Below are positions 25,845 to 34,452 of a DNA stretch of 64,000 nucleotides, one piece after another; within the stretch, counting starts at the first letter, position 1; the number at the start of each line of letters is the position of its first letter. This DNA is from Streptomyces sp. ISL-1 (GTDB lineage Bacteria > Actinomycetota > Actinomycetes > Streptomycetales > Streptomycetaceae). The DNA is taken from assembly GCF_018614585.1 (NCBI RefSeq), contig NZ_JAGGOI010000010.1, positions 81,441 through 145,440 of the forward strand. The letters run 5' to 3'. Under the pieces are notes generated by a model. The model was not told the DNA's origin. It worked only from the letters and a program-made list of their open reading frames with translations, and searched no databases. The translations under genes were made by a program, and so were the position numbers.

Positions 25845-28166
25845 TTACGAGTTGGGGACCGCCACCGCTGCCTGAGGCCTGATCGGGAGGCGGTTGATCG
25901 GGCGGCCCGTTGCCGCCCGCACCGCCGACGCGACCGCCGCCGGGGACGTCACCACCGGGACCGCGCTCGCCGCCTTTGCCCCGAAGGGGGCCACCACGTC
26001 GCGTTCCTCGACCAGTTTCACGATGCGAATGTCCGGGGCGTCCAAGGATGTCGGGAGGGCGTAACCCGTCAGGTCGGGGTGGCGGACCAGGCCGCGGGCC
26101 GTTCGGAGGTTTTCCGTGAGGGCCGTTCCCACGCCCTGGGTGACGCCCGCCTCGATACGGGCGGCCAGTTGGGCCGGGTTCAGGACCCGGCCGACGTCCT
26201 GGGCCACCGCCATCTCGACCACGCGGATCGAGCCCAACTCGATGTCCACGTCGACGACCGCGCGGATCGCGCAGAAAGCCAGACCCACGAAAGCATCACC
26301 CTGGCCCGACTCGTCCAGGGGCTCCGTCGGGTGGGGCCGGCACTGGGCCGTCGCCCAGAGTTCCTTGCCGTCCATCGCCTCCATCACCGTCGTCGACAGC
26401 ACACCGTCGTACGACGTGATCTTGCCGTCGGTGATCTGGAGCAGCTCCGTCGACATCCCGAACTTGTGGGCCAGGGGCTGGAGGAGTTGCGTACGGACCA
26501 TCTTCGCGGCGCGTTCGACCGCGCCGCCCGAGACCCAGGTGTGGCGGCCGTGAGCCGCCGGGCCAGCCGGGGGCTGGTCCGTGTCGATCGAGGCCACGTG
26601 GACCTCTTCGATGCCCAGCGTCTCCTGGACGATCTGGCGCGCGAGGGTGGAGAAGCCCTGACCGGTCTCCACCGCCGCGCAGATCACCGTCGCGATGCCG
26701 TCGTGGACCTTGACCGTTGCCGTGGAGACCTCGTCGGCGCCTTCCGCTCCCAGCATGTGGACCATGCCCAGCGCGTAGCCGACTCCGCGGCGGATCGCGC
26801 CGGGTTCCCCCGCGCCCTCCGGGCCGCCGGGGAGCAGCCAGTCGTTCTCGGGGCTGTCCTTGGGGAGAGAGGGGAGCGGGAAGTCCCGGACCGAGCGAAG
26901 GAGTTCGGCGACGGGCGCGGGGCAGGTGACTGTCTGGCCCGTCGGGAGGATGTCACCGGTCGCGAGCGCGTTGCGCAGCCGCAGTTCGGTGGGGTCGACT
27001 CCCAATTTCGCGGACAGCTTGTCCATTTGGGCTTCGTACGCCGCGCACACCTGCATGGCTCCCTCGCCGCGCACATGGCCCGAGGGCGGGTTGTTCGTAC
27101 GGACCGCCCAGCCCTCGATGAAGGCGTGCGGGACGACGTACGGGCCGCAGGCGAACGCGACCGCGGCCGCGAGCGACTCGGAGGACGCGTCGGCGTACGC
27201 GCCCGCGTCAAGCAGCAGTTGGGCCTCGACCTTGACCAGGTGGCCCTCGGTGTCCGCGTGATGGCGGTAGCGCAGCAGCGTCGGGTGGCGGTGGGCGTGG
27301 CCGAGGAAGGACTCCTCGCGGGTCGCCGTCAGCTTGACCGGGCAGCCGGTCCTCAACGCCAGTAGCCCGAGCGGGAGTTGGAAGCCGGGGTCCTCGCGGT
27401 CGCCCGTCGCGCCCGGGACGCCCGTGACCACGACCTTCACCCGGTCCGGCTCCAGGCCGAAGCACGCTGCGGCCAGATCGCGGTCGGTGTGCGGGTCGGT
27501 GGAGGCGACGTACAGCTCCACCCCGCCGTCGGGGCGCGGGACGGCCAGGCCGGCCTCGGCGCCGATCGGGGCGGGGTCCTGGCGGCCGATGCGGTAGAGG
27601 CCCTCGACGATCACCTCGCCCGTCACATCGGGGTCGCCGTAGCGAAGGGGGATGTGGCGGATCAGATTGCCGTCGGGGTGCAGGGGCTCGGCGGCGAAGG
27701 CCTTCTCGGGGTCGGTGACCGGCTCGAGCACCTCGTACTCGACGGCGATGGCCGCCGCAGCGAGGCGGGCCGTGTCCGGGTGGTCCGCGGCGACCGCCGC
27801 GATCGCCTCGCCGTGGTGGCGTACGAGTTCGGAGGCGAAGACGGGACGGTCGGCGATACGCCTGCCGTACGCCGAATCGCCCGGAATGTCCTCGTGGGTA
27901 ACCACCGCCCGTACGCCCGGCATCTCCAGCGCCGCCGAGGTGTCGATCGAGCTGATCCGCGCGTGCGGGTGCGGTGAGCGCAGGATCGCCGCCCACAGCA
28001 GGCCCTCGGCCCAGAGATCGGCGGCGTACGGGAATGTGCCCTCGGTCTTGGCGCGGGCGTCGGCCGGGGGGAGGGACGCGCCGAGGCCGTGGGCGGGAGG
28101 CTCCGTCTGGGGGCCGTCGACCGTCCGGGGCGTCGTCGTCGTCGTGGTGGCCGCGTCGTTGCTCAC
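25845..28166 (-). CDS. Molybdenum hydroxylase large subunit (xanthine dehydrogenase/CO dehydrogenase-like)
   Basis: 773 aa. The N-terminal a/b hammerhead domain (residues 30-150) contains GEGLLWAAILRSPHPHARIS and VVTHEDIPGDSAYG. The molybdopterin-binding domain follows, with QLPLGLLALRTGCPVKLTATREESF and NNPPSGHVRGEGAMQVCAAYEAQMDKL, and ends with GVGTALTENLRTARG, where the Glu resembles the catalytic glutamate. The normally strict GGGFGGKE loop reads PGATGDREDPGFQ here, so the cofactor site or substrate may differ from classical xanthine dehydrogenase. It is the last gene of a three-subunit operon and overlaps the FeS gene by 4 bp. Purine or aldehyde oxidation is likely; the substrate is not certain. 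Confidence 0.85.
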   Translation of the reverse strand: MSNDAATTTTTTPRTVDGPQTEPPAHGLGASLPPADARAKTEGTFPYAADLWAEGLLWAAILRSPHPHARISSIDTSAALEMPGVRAVVTHEDIPGDSAYGRRIADRPVFASELVRHHGEAIAAVAADHPDTARLAAAAIAVEYEVLEPVTDPEKAFAAEPLHPDGNLIRHIPLRYGDPDVTGEVIVEGLYRIGRQDPAPIGAEAGLAVPRPDGGVELYVASTDPHTDRDLAAACFGLEPDRVKVVVTGVPGATGDREDPGFQLPLGLLALRTGCPVKLTATREESFLGHAHRHPTLLRYRHHADTEGHLVKVEAQLLLDAGAYADASSESLAAAVAFACGPYVVPHAFIEGWAVRTNNPPSGHVRGEGAMQVCAAYEAQMDKLSAKLGVDPTELRLRNALATGDILPTGQTVTCPAPVAELLRSVRDFPLPSLPKDSPENDWLLPGGPEGAGEPGAIRRGVGYALGMVHMLGAEGADEVSTATVKVHDGIATVICAAVETGQGFSTLARQIVQETLGIEEVHVASIDTDQPPAGPAAHGRHTWVSGGAVERAAKMVRTQLLQPLAHKFGMSTELLQITDGKITSYDGVLSTTVMEAMDGKELWATAQCRPHPTEPLDESGQGDAFVGLAFCAIRAVVDVDIELGSIRVVEMAVAQDVGRVLNPAQLAARIEAGVTQGVGTALTENLRTARGLVRHPDLTGYALPTSLDAPDIRIVKLVEERDVVAPFGAKAASAVPVVTSPAAVASAVRAATGRPINRLPIRPQAAVAVPNS

Positions 28167-29533
28167 GCCATGCCTCCGTCGTGCGGGTGGGGCTGCACAC
28201 TACCTGCGCCGGGGGGCGCCTGGTGCGGAATGCGGGCTTCCTCACTCGCCTCGGCGACGGTCGCCGCGATCGCCGCGCGCTCGGCCGCCACTTCGCGTAC
28301 GGCGTCGAGGACGCCCCGGTAACCGGAGCAGCGGCAGAGGTTGCCGCAGAGCGCCTGGCGGGTCTCGAGCTCTGTGGGGGCGTGGTTGCCCTCGAGCAGG
28401 TCGTGGACGGTCATGGCCATGCCGGGGATGCAGAAGCCGCACTGGACCGCGCCACAGCCAGCCAGGGCGCGCTGGACGTCCGAGGGTTCGCCGTCGGTGG
28501 CGAGGCCCTCGACCGTACGGACCTCGGAGCCGGCGGCCGTCGCCGCCGGGACCAGGCAGGAGGCGACGAGACGGCCGTCGACCTGGACGTTGCACGCGCC
28601 GCACTCGCCCTGCGAGCAGCCGTCCTTGGCGCCGGCGAGGCCGAGACGCTCGCGCAGTACGTAGAGGAGGGACTCGCCGATCCAGGCGTCGGTGACGGGG
28701 CGGTCGGTGCCGTTGACGCGCAGGACGTAGGAGGTGGGCGGGTGTTCGTCGCTGCCCGTGGAGGAGGTGGGGGCGGGGGCCTCAGGGGCGGGGGGCTCTT
28801 CAGGGCTCGCCGCGGCCTCGGCCTCGACGGCTTCCTGCTCCTGCCCCTGCCCCTGTACGGGCTCCGGCTCCTCGGCCGCCGCGGCGGGCTCCGGCTGCGG
28901 CTCCGGCGCCATCGCCCAGGGCGCGGGCGCTCCGCCCGGCAGGGTTGCCGGTGGCTCCTGCGCGGTCGCCCAGGGGGCCGTCGCCCCGCCCGGCAGAGTC
29001 GCGGGCGGGGTCGCCGTACCCCAGTGGGACGCCAGCGAAGATGCCGTGAACTCGCCGGACTCGTCGGGCAGATCGCCGTCCGCCACCGGAATCGTCCACT
29101 GACCGGTCATCTCGGAGGCGGGAGCGGCCGGCGGCTCGGCTCCCGGGAAGGCCCACTGTCCCGTGGCGTGCGGGTCGGCGTGCGCGTCTGCGTACCGGTC
29201 GGCGTGCGGGTCGGCATGCCGGTCGGCGTGCGGGTCCGCGTGCCGCTCGGTGCCCGCGGGCTCCGGCCACTGCGTCCCCGACGGCTCCCCCGCCGCCTGC
29301 TGTACGGCCCAGCTGTCCGTCGCCGCCTGGTGCCCCGCGGCCGGCGTCAGCGGCCTGATCATCGGCGGTACGTAGCCGTGTCCGGGCGCTTCGAGCGGCG
29401 CCGCGTCCAGTGCGCCCTCGGGCGGCAGTTGCAGAAAGCCGGTGGCCTCCGCGTCGTACTCGCCGCCCTGGGGCGTGGGCTGCCAGCCCCCCCGCTCCGG
29501 CGGGCGTCCCTGCTGGTTCTCCTCATTGCTCAC
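28163..29533 (-). CDS. Molybdenum hydroxylase [2Fe-2S] subunit with long disordered N-terminal extension
   Basis: 456 aa, against about 160-180 aa for normal small subunits. The functional part starts near residue 267 ([20 protein letters not shown]). It has the plant-type ferredoxin cluster site [22 protein letters not shown] in overlapping segments, and the second cluster site [14 protein letters not shown] with [10 protein letters not shown]. It passes electrons from the Mo centre to FAD. Residues 1-266 are Pro/Ala/Gln-rich and include a [20 protein letters not shown] repeat at 98-117 and a duplicated [12 protein letters not shown] block. The extension is in frame and ends just before the conserved fold; function unknown. 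The gene overlaps both neighbours by 4 bp. Confidence 0.88.
   Translation of the reverse strand: MSNEENQQGRPPERGGWQPTPQGGEYDAEATGFLQLPPEGALDAAPLEAPGHGYVPPMIRPLTPAAGHQAATDSWAVQQAAGEPSGTQWPEPAGTERHADPHADRHADPHADRYADAHADPHATGQWAFPGAEPPAAPASEMTGQWTIPVADGDLPDESGEFTASSLASHWGTATPPATLPGGATAPWATAQEPPATLPGGAPAPWAMAPEPQPEPAAAAEEPEPVQGQGQEQEAVEAEAAASPEEPPAPEAPAPTSSTGSDEHPPTSYVLRVNGTDRPVTDAWIGESLLYVLRERLGLAGAKDGCSQGECGACNVQVDGRLVASCLVPAATAAGSEVRTVEGLATDGEPSDVQRALAGCGAVQCGFCIPGMAMTVHDLLEGNHAPTELETRQALCGNLCRCSGYRGVLDAVREVAAERAAIAATVAEASEEARIPHQAPPGAGSVQPHPHDGGMA
29161..29250. repeat. 12-bp coding tandem repeat (His-Ala-Asp-Pro/Arg)
   Basis: Inside the FeS-subunit gene, 12-bp units of the type gtgcgggtcggc or gtgccggtcggc are repeated about seven times. 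They encode alternating HADP and HADR tetrapeptides on the minus strand. Copy number of such a repeat is likely to vary between strains. Confidence 0.8.
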
Positions 29534-30426
29534 GACAGCGCCCTCCCCAGTGCACGTCGGGCCAGCGCGGCGACGGTGCGCCGCACATGCAGTACGGCGG
29601 GCGGCAGCACGGGCTGTTCCTCACCCTGCTCGGCCGGGGCCGGATCCGGGATGCACGCCGCCGCGACGTACTCACCGAAGGCCGCCAGCGCCTCGCCCGC
29701 AAGGCCACGCTCGCCGTCCCAGTCGATCAGTGACGCGATCCACCGCTCCGCCTCCAGCGGCCGCAGCGGCATCGGCGCGATCGCGCCCACCGCGCAGCGC
29801 ACTCCGCGCCGCGCCGGGTCGAGGACGACAGCGACGGATGCGGTGGCGCGGCCGGGGCCGGTGCGGCCCGTGGCCTTCAGGAAGACCTGCGGGGCGTGCA
29901 GGAGGGGTACGCGTACGAAGCCGATCAGTTCGGCGGGGGCGAGCATCTCCCGGCCCGCCAGCAGATGGGAGACGGGGATTTCCCGGCGCGTGCCGCCGGG
30001 TCCCGCGATCACCAGGTCCGCCTCCAGGGCGGCCAGCACGGGCAGGGTGTCGCCGGTCGGCGCGGCCGTGGCGATATTGCCGCCGAGCGTGCCCGCGTTA
30101 CGGATCTGGGGCGGGCCGGCGGCGCGCGCGGCCGCGGCCAGCGCGGGGATGAGGGCCGCGAAGTCGGGCCGTCCCATCCGGGCGTGGGTGAGTCCGGCGC
30201 CGAGCAGCGCGTGCCCGTCCTGGTAGCGCCAGCCGCGGATCTCGCTGATGCGGCCGAGGCCGACGAGGCCGGCCGGGCGGAGTTGGCCCTTGTTGACGGC
30301 GGCCATGAGGTCCGTGCCGCCCGCGACAGGCACGGCGGCGGGCATGGCGGTCAGCGCCGCCACGGCCTCGTCGAGCGAAGCCGGCAGCGTCACCGACTGC
30401 CCCGTCTGCGGTGCGTGCGTGGTCAC
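29530..30426 (-). CDS. Molybdenum hydroxylase FAD-binding subunit (CoxM/XdhB-like)
   Basis: 298 aa from GTG 30426, with GGAAGGGG upstream; the open frame to 30573 has no better start. The FAD-binding motifs of this family are present: AVPVAGGTDLMAAVNKGQLRP in two overlapping parts, and AGPPQIRNAGTLGGNIATAAP, where IRN-GTLGGN contacts FAD. It accepts electrons from the FeS subunit and passes them to NAD+ or another acceptor. It is the first gene of the operon FAD, FeS, Mo. No XdhC-type maturation factor is adjacent. Confidence 0.9.
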   Translation of the reverse strand: MTTHAPQTGQSVTLPASLDEAVAALTAMPAAVPVAGGTDLMAAVNKGQLRPAGLVGLGRISEIRGWRYQDGHALLGAGLTHARMGRPDFAALIPALAAAARAAGPPQIRNAGTLGGNIATAAPTGDTLPVLAALEADLVIAGPGGTRREIPVSHLLAGREMLAPAELIGFVRVPLLHAPQVFLKATGRTGPGRATASVAVVLDPARRGVRCAVGAIAPMPLRPLEAERWIASLIDWDGERGLAGEALAAFGEYVAAACIPDPAPAEQGEEQPVLPPAVLHVRRTVAALARRALGRALS

Positions 30427-30674
30427 CCAGCTGCCCCTTCCCGGTGTCCCGCCTGTGTTGGCCGTACCGTACGTGCTCACAGCCCGGACGAGGCAACTCT
30501 GGCACATCTTCCGGGCCGACCGGCGAGAGGGTCCGCGAAGGGCAGATCCGTACCGGATACACCGGCTCGTCACGATGGTCCGGTTTGCGACATCCTCGCC
30601 GCCACGTGCGGATTGCCACTCTTCGGCGATCCTTGTGCGACTTTTTCCTTACGGCTTTCCACGCTCCCAGGATC

Positions 30675-30705
30675 CCCGGCGCAAAAGACGCGTCTTTGAG
30701 CCGGG
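30675..30705 (-). terminator. Terminator of the sugar importer/hexosaminidase operon
   Basis: A near-perfect palindrome (cccggcgcaaaagacg at 30675-30690 with cgtctttgagccggg at 30691-30705) starts within 2 nt of the GH20 stop codon. The A/T-containing centre gives a stem of about 14 bp with one bulge. Confidence 0.7.
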
Positions 30706-30706
30706 C

Positions 30707-32338
30707 TCACACGTTTGGGGGCGCACCCTCGATCGGGCGTCCGATCACCCCCGGTCGCTTCTGCCACGGCAACGGGCCACCGGGGGGCCGGTAGTCGACG
30801 CCGAGCGCGTCAAGGCGCTTGTAGTGGGCGGTCATTCGCCGCTCGAAATCCGCGAAGTCGCGATCGGCGGGGGCAGCCAGGGCGGACCAGGCGACCTCGG
30901 CGAAGGCGGCGAGCCGCGGGAAGACCTGGTAGTCGACGCGGGAACGGTCCTGCATCACCTCGGTCCAGACATTGGCCTGGGTGCCGAGGATGTGCGCGGC
31001 GGCCTCGGGCGAGAGGGCCGGCGGGACGGGCTCGAAGCGGTAGACGTCCTCAAGGGTGCGCACGTATCCGATGGGCATCGGCTCCTCCGCCCCGCCGTGC
31101 TGGCGGTGATCCAGGTACACCTGCTGCTGGGGGCACATGACGACGTCGTGACCGGCCTCGGCGGCGGCGATGCCGCCGGCGTATCCACGCCAGGAAGAGA
31201 CGGCGGCGCCGGGGGCGAGGCCGCCCTGAAGGATCTCGTCCCAGCCGATGAGGCGACGGCCGCGATCGCGAAGCCAGGTGTCGAAGTGACGGATGAACCA
31301 GGACTGGAGCTCGTCCTCGTCGGCCAGGCCGAGTTCCTCGATACGGGCCTGGGCCGCCGGGGACGCCTTCCACTGGTCCTTGAGGCATTCGTCGCCGCCG
31401 ACGTGGACGAACGGCGAGACGGCGGCGGGGAAGAGACCGAGGATCTCCTCGAAGACGCCCTCGTAGAAGCGGAGGGTGTTGTCAGTGGGGGCGAGTACGT
31501 TCGGGTTGATGCCCCAGTTGTCCCAGACGGAGAGGGTTGTTGTGTCGATGACGTCGGTGTTGCCCAGTTCCGGATATGCGGCGACGGCGGCCTGCGAGTG
31601 GCCGGGGATGTCGATCTCGGGGACGACGGCGATATGCCGCTCGGCGGCGTAGGCGACGATCTCGCGGATGTCGTCCTGGCTGTAGTAACCGCCGTGCGGC
31701 CGCTCGTCCCAGAGCTCGGAGGCCCGGTGGCCGTATTTGGTGCGTGCCCGCCACGCGCCGATGTCCGTGAGCCTGGGGTAGCGCTTGATCTCGATACGCC
31801 AGCCCTGGTCGTCGGTGAGGTGGAAGTGGAAGACGTTCAGTTTGTGTGCGGCGAGGAGGTCCAGACAGCGCAGGACGTCGTCCTTGGGCAGGAAGTGCCG
31901 TGAGACGTCGAGCATCAGACCGCGCCATGCGAAGCGGGGTGCGTCCTCGATGACCTGATGCGCGATGCCCCGCCAGACTTCCGGGTCGACGCATGCCCGG
32001 CGGTAGGCGTCCGGGCCGAGGAGCTGACGGAGCGTCTGCGCTCCCCAGAACACCCCGGCCGCGGTGCCGCCCACGATCTCGACGCCGGACGCGACCGACA
32101 GGCGGTACGCCTCGCGCTGAAGAGACGGATCGATCCGCAGCGTGATGGTGTGCGCGGCGCCCGCCACCCCTGGGGGCAGTTCGCGTCCCAGAGCGCTGCC
32201 GAGGGTCGTACGCAGCCAGCGGGCGACGCCCTCGGTGCCGGGCGCCGCCGCGATTGCGGTACCGGTACCGAGCACGAAGGAGGTGCGGTACGGGCCCTCG
32301 ACTGCGCGCGGCGCGGGGATCAGATCTGTAGGGCTCAT
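30707..32338 (-). CDS. Beta-N-acetylhexosaminidase (GH20)
   Basis: 543 aa. An N-terminal GH20b-like domain (residues 5-125) is followed by the catalytic barrel. The conserved PRFAWRGLMLDVSRHFLPK and VFHFHLTDDQGWRIEIKRYP lead to the catalytic Asp316-Glu317 pair in HVGGDECLKDQW, as in enzymes that use substrate-assisted catalysis. Later GWDEILQGG and ANVWTEVMQ complete the active site. No signal peptide is visible, so it probably acts in the cytoplasm on imported chitobiose or GlcNAc-containing oligosaccharides. It starts 4 bp after the second permease, making it the last gene of the operon. Confidence 0.95.
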   Translation of the reverse strand: MSPTDLIPAPRAVEGPYRTSFVLGTGTAIAAAPGTEGVARWLRTTLGSALGRELPPGVAGAAHTITLRIDPSLQREAYRLSVASGVEIVGGTAAGVFWGAQTLRQLLGPDAYRRACVDPEVWRGIAHQVIEDAPRFAWRGLMLDVSRHFLPKDDVLRCLDLLAAHKLNVFHFHLTDDQGWRIEIKRYPRLTDIGAWRARTKYGHRASELWDERPHGGYYSQDDIREIVAYAAERHIAVVPEIDIPGHSQAAVAAYPELGNTDVIDTTTLSVWDNWGINPNVLAPTDNTLRFYEGVFEEILGLFPAAVSPFVHVGGDECLKDQWKASPAAQARIEELGLADEDELQSWFIRHFDTWLRDRGRRLIGWDEILQGGLAPGAAVSSWRGYAGGIAAAEAGHDVVMCPQQQVYLDHRQHGGAEEPMPIGYVRTLEDVYRFEPVPPALSPEAAAHILGTQANVWTEVMQDRSRVDYQVFPRLAAFAEVAWSALAAPADRDFADFERRMTAHYKRLDALGVDYRPPGGPLPWQKRPGVIGRPIEGAPPNV

Positions 32339-32342
32339 TGCG

Positions 32343-33182
32343 TCAGTCCTTCACCGCGCCGCCCAGGCCGGAAACCAGGCGTCGCTGTACGAGTACGAAG
32401 AAGACGAGCACCGGCACGGTCATCACGGTGGACGCCGCCATGATGCCGCCCCAGTCGTTCTCGTCCGGCTTGAAGAAGACCAGCAGCGCCATCGGCAGCG
32501 TCGACTGGGAGGTGTCGCTGATGATGAAGGACTTGGCGAACAGGAAGTCGTTCCACGTCGAGATGAACGAGAACACGCTCGTCGCCACGAGCCCCGGGAA
32601 GACCAGTGGGAACAGGATCTGCCACAGGAACCGCGTCCGGCTCGCGCCGTCGATGTACGCGGCCTCCTCCAGGGCTTGGGGGACCGCCTTCACAAAGCCC
32701 CGCAGCATCCAGATCGCGAACGGCAGCGAGAAGGCGATGTGCGGCAGGATCAGCGAGCCGAGGGTGTTCAGCTGGCCCAAGTCCCGCATCAGGAAGAACA
32801 GCGGGATGGTCAGCGCCTCGATCGGCACCATCTGGGCGACCAGGAACATGATCAGCAAGGTCGTCCTGAACTTGAAGCGGAACCGCGTCACCGCGGTCGC
32901 TGCCAGGAAGGCGATCAGCGCGGACGCGATCACGACCACGCCGGCCACGAACAGGCTGTTGAGGAAATAGCGGCCGAATTCCTGCTGTTCGAAGACGCGG
33001 CGGAAGGAGTCGAGCGAGGGGGAAAGCGTCCAGGGACGGGCCTCGGTGGACTGGATCTCGCCCGCCGGTTTGAACGCCGAGAGAACCATCCAGTACAGCG
33101 GGAAGGCCACGACGACCGCGATGACGAGCGCCGATGCCTCGGCGGCGAGCCGCCAGGGGCGGCGAATGCTGGGCAGGCTCAC
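32343..33182 (-). CDS. Carbohydrate ABC importer permease (MalG-like)
   Basis: 279 aa from GTG 33182 (VSLPSIRRPW), overlapping the upstream permease stop by 4 bp. Six transmembrane helices are predicted, starting with ALVIAVVVAFPLYWMVLSAF. The EAA loop that contacts the ATPase is EEAAYIDGASRTRFLWQILF. It pairs with the MalF-like permease in a CUT1 importer. No ATPase gene is in the operon; streptomycetes normally energise such importers with the shared ATPase MsiK. Confidence 0.94.
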   Translation of the reverse strand: MSLPSIRRPWRLAAEASALVIAVVVAFPLYWMVLSAFKPAGEIQSTEARPWTLSPSLDSFRRVFEQQEFGRYFLNSLFVAGVVVIASALIAFLAATAVTRFRFKFRTTLLIMFLVAQMVPIEALTIPLFFLMRDLGQLNTLGSLILPHIAFSLPFAIWMLRGFVKAVPQALEEAAYIDGASRTRFLWQILFPLVFPGLVATSVFSFISTWNDFLFAKSFIISDTSQSTLPMALLVFFKPDENDWGGIMAASTVMTVPVLVFFVLVQRRLVSGLGGAVKD

Positions 33183-34447
33183 AGTGCTTCTCCCTGGCGT
33201 CGCAGCAGTCGCAGATACACGAGAGTGACCGCCAGCAGAATCAGCAGCATCACGATGCCGATGGCGGAGCCCAGGCTGTACTGGGAGGACGCGAAGGCCT
33301 TCTGATAGGCGTACACGTTGAGCACGAGATTCTGGCCGGCGATGCCGCCGCCGTTCGTCATCACGTAAATCTGGGTGAAGACCTTGAAGTCCCAGATGAT
33401 CGACTGAATCGTGACGACGACAAGAATGGGGCGGAGCATCGGGGCGGTGACGGAGCGCCAGATTCTGTACTGGGACGCGCCGTCCAGTGAGGCCGCTTCC
33501 AGGACTTCGGAGGGGATCGCCTTGATGCCCGCGTACACGGTCACCATCACGAACGGGAACGAGCACCAGACGACTTCGAGGAGTACGAGCGCGAAGGCGC
33601 TGTAGCGCCCGTACGTCCAGGAGAAGTCGCCGAGGCCGAGGAGACGGTTGACCGGTCCGTAGTCCGGGTCGAAGAGGAAGACCCAGACGGTGGAGCCGGT
33701 GATGGCGGGGGTCGCCCAGGCGCCGAGGGCGGCGAGCATGAGGGCGAGCCGTGGGAGGGCGCGTATGCGCGTCAGCAGGACGGCGAGGGCGCAGCCGGCG
33801 GTGAGGGTGGCGAGCACACAGGCGGCGGCGAAGACGACTGTGGCCACCAGGACCTGCCAGAACTGGCTGTCGGCGAGGAGAGTGCGGTAGTTGCCGAGGC
33901 CCTGGAAGGTGGTCGGCTCGCCGCCGCTGACCTGGGCCTGGGTGTACTCGAGGAAGGAGATCAGGCCGAGCTGATAGATCGGGTAGACGAGCAGCGCAGC
34001 CAGGATGAGGAGCGCGGGCGCGAGATACAGCCAGGGGGTCCGGGCCCCGGCCCTCCGCCGGACGCTCCGGTCGCCGGGGCCAGAACCCCCGGCCGCTTTG
34101 CGGACGTTGGGCACGCGTGCGGGCCGCTCCTTGGGCCCGGCGGCGCCGACGACGGAGGAGCCGCGGACTGACGCGCCCGGGAGGCCGGAGGCCGTAGCCG
34201 CCCGGCGGGGCGCGTACGCCCCATCGACGGCCGAAGCGGCCGCACCACCAGCAGACGCCTCGCCCGGCGGACCGGCGGCGCCGGCTGCCGAGATACCCGC
34301 CGACGCGGCCGCCCCCTCCGTGGCCCGTGTTCCCGGGGGCGCGGGCTCGCGCGTGGCCGGGGTGTTCGGGCCGTTCGGGGTGTTCGGGGTGCCCGGGGTG
34401 CCCGGGGTGCTCGGGGTGTTCGGTCCTGGTTCCGAGCCGTTTGTCAT
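33179..34447 (-). CDS. Carbohydrate ABC importer permease (MalF-like) with long N-terminal extension
   Basis: 422 aa. The membrane part begins near residue 136 (TPWLYLAPALLILAALLVYP) and has six helices with the EAA loop LEAASLDGASQYRIWRSVTA. Residues 1-135 are low-complexity Pro/Thr/Ala/Gly, starting with TPSTPGTPGTPNTPNGPNTP. Normal family members have only about 20-30 residues before the first helix. A shorter translation start cannot be excluded, but ATG 34447 lies 5 bp from the binding-protein stop, which fits an operon. It forms the translocation pore with the MalG-like subunit. Confidence 0.9.
   Translation of the reverse strand: MTNGSEPGPNTPSTPGTPGTPNTPNGPNTPATREPAPPGTRATEGAAASAGISAAGAAGPPGEASAGGAAASAVDGAYAPRRAATASGLPGASVRGSSVVGAAGPKERPARVPNVRKAAGGSGPGDRSVRRRAGARTPWLYLAPALLILAALLVYPIYQLGLISFLEYTQAQVSGGEPTTFQGLGNYRTLLADSQFWQVLVATVVFAAACVLATLTAGCALAVLLTRIRALPRLALMLAALGAWATPAITGSTVWVFLFDPDYGPVNRLLGLGDFSWTYGRYSAFALVLLEVVWCSFPFVMVTVYAGIKAIPSEVLEAASLDGASQYRIWRSVTAPMLRPILVVVTIQSIIWDFKVFTQIYVMTNGGGIAGQNLVLNVYAYQKAFASSQYSLGSAIGIVMLLILLAVTLVYLRLLRRQGEAL
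34358..34424. repeat. 9-bp coding tandem repeat (Thr-Pro-Gly/Asn)
   Basis: Units of the form ggggtgttc, ggggtgccc and ggggtgctc follow one another with a 9-bp period, about six copies. On the minus strand they encode a TP-G/N/S tripeptide run at the extreme N-terminus of the MalF-like permease. Confidence 0.8.
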
Positions 34448-34452
34448 CGCGC

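Noticed and set aside
28163..29533. Frameshift or gene fusion explaining the long FeS subunit
   Set aside because: The extension has no recognisable second domain, and the 4-bp overlap with the upstream gene supports a single intended start.
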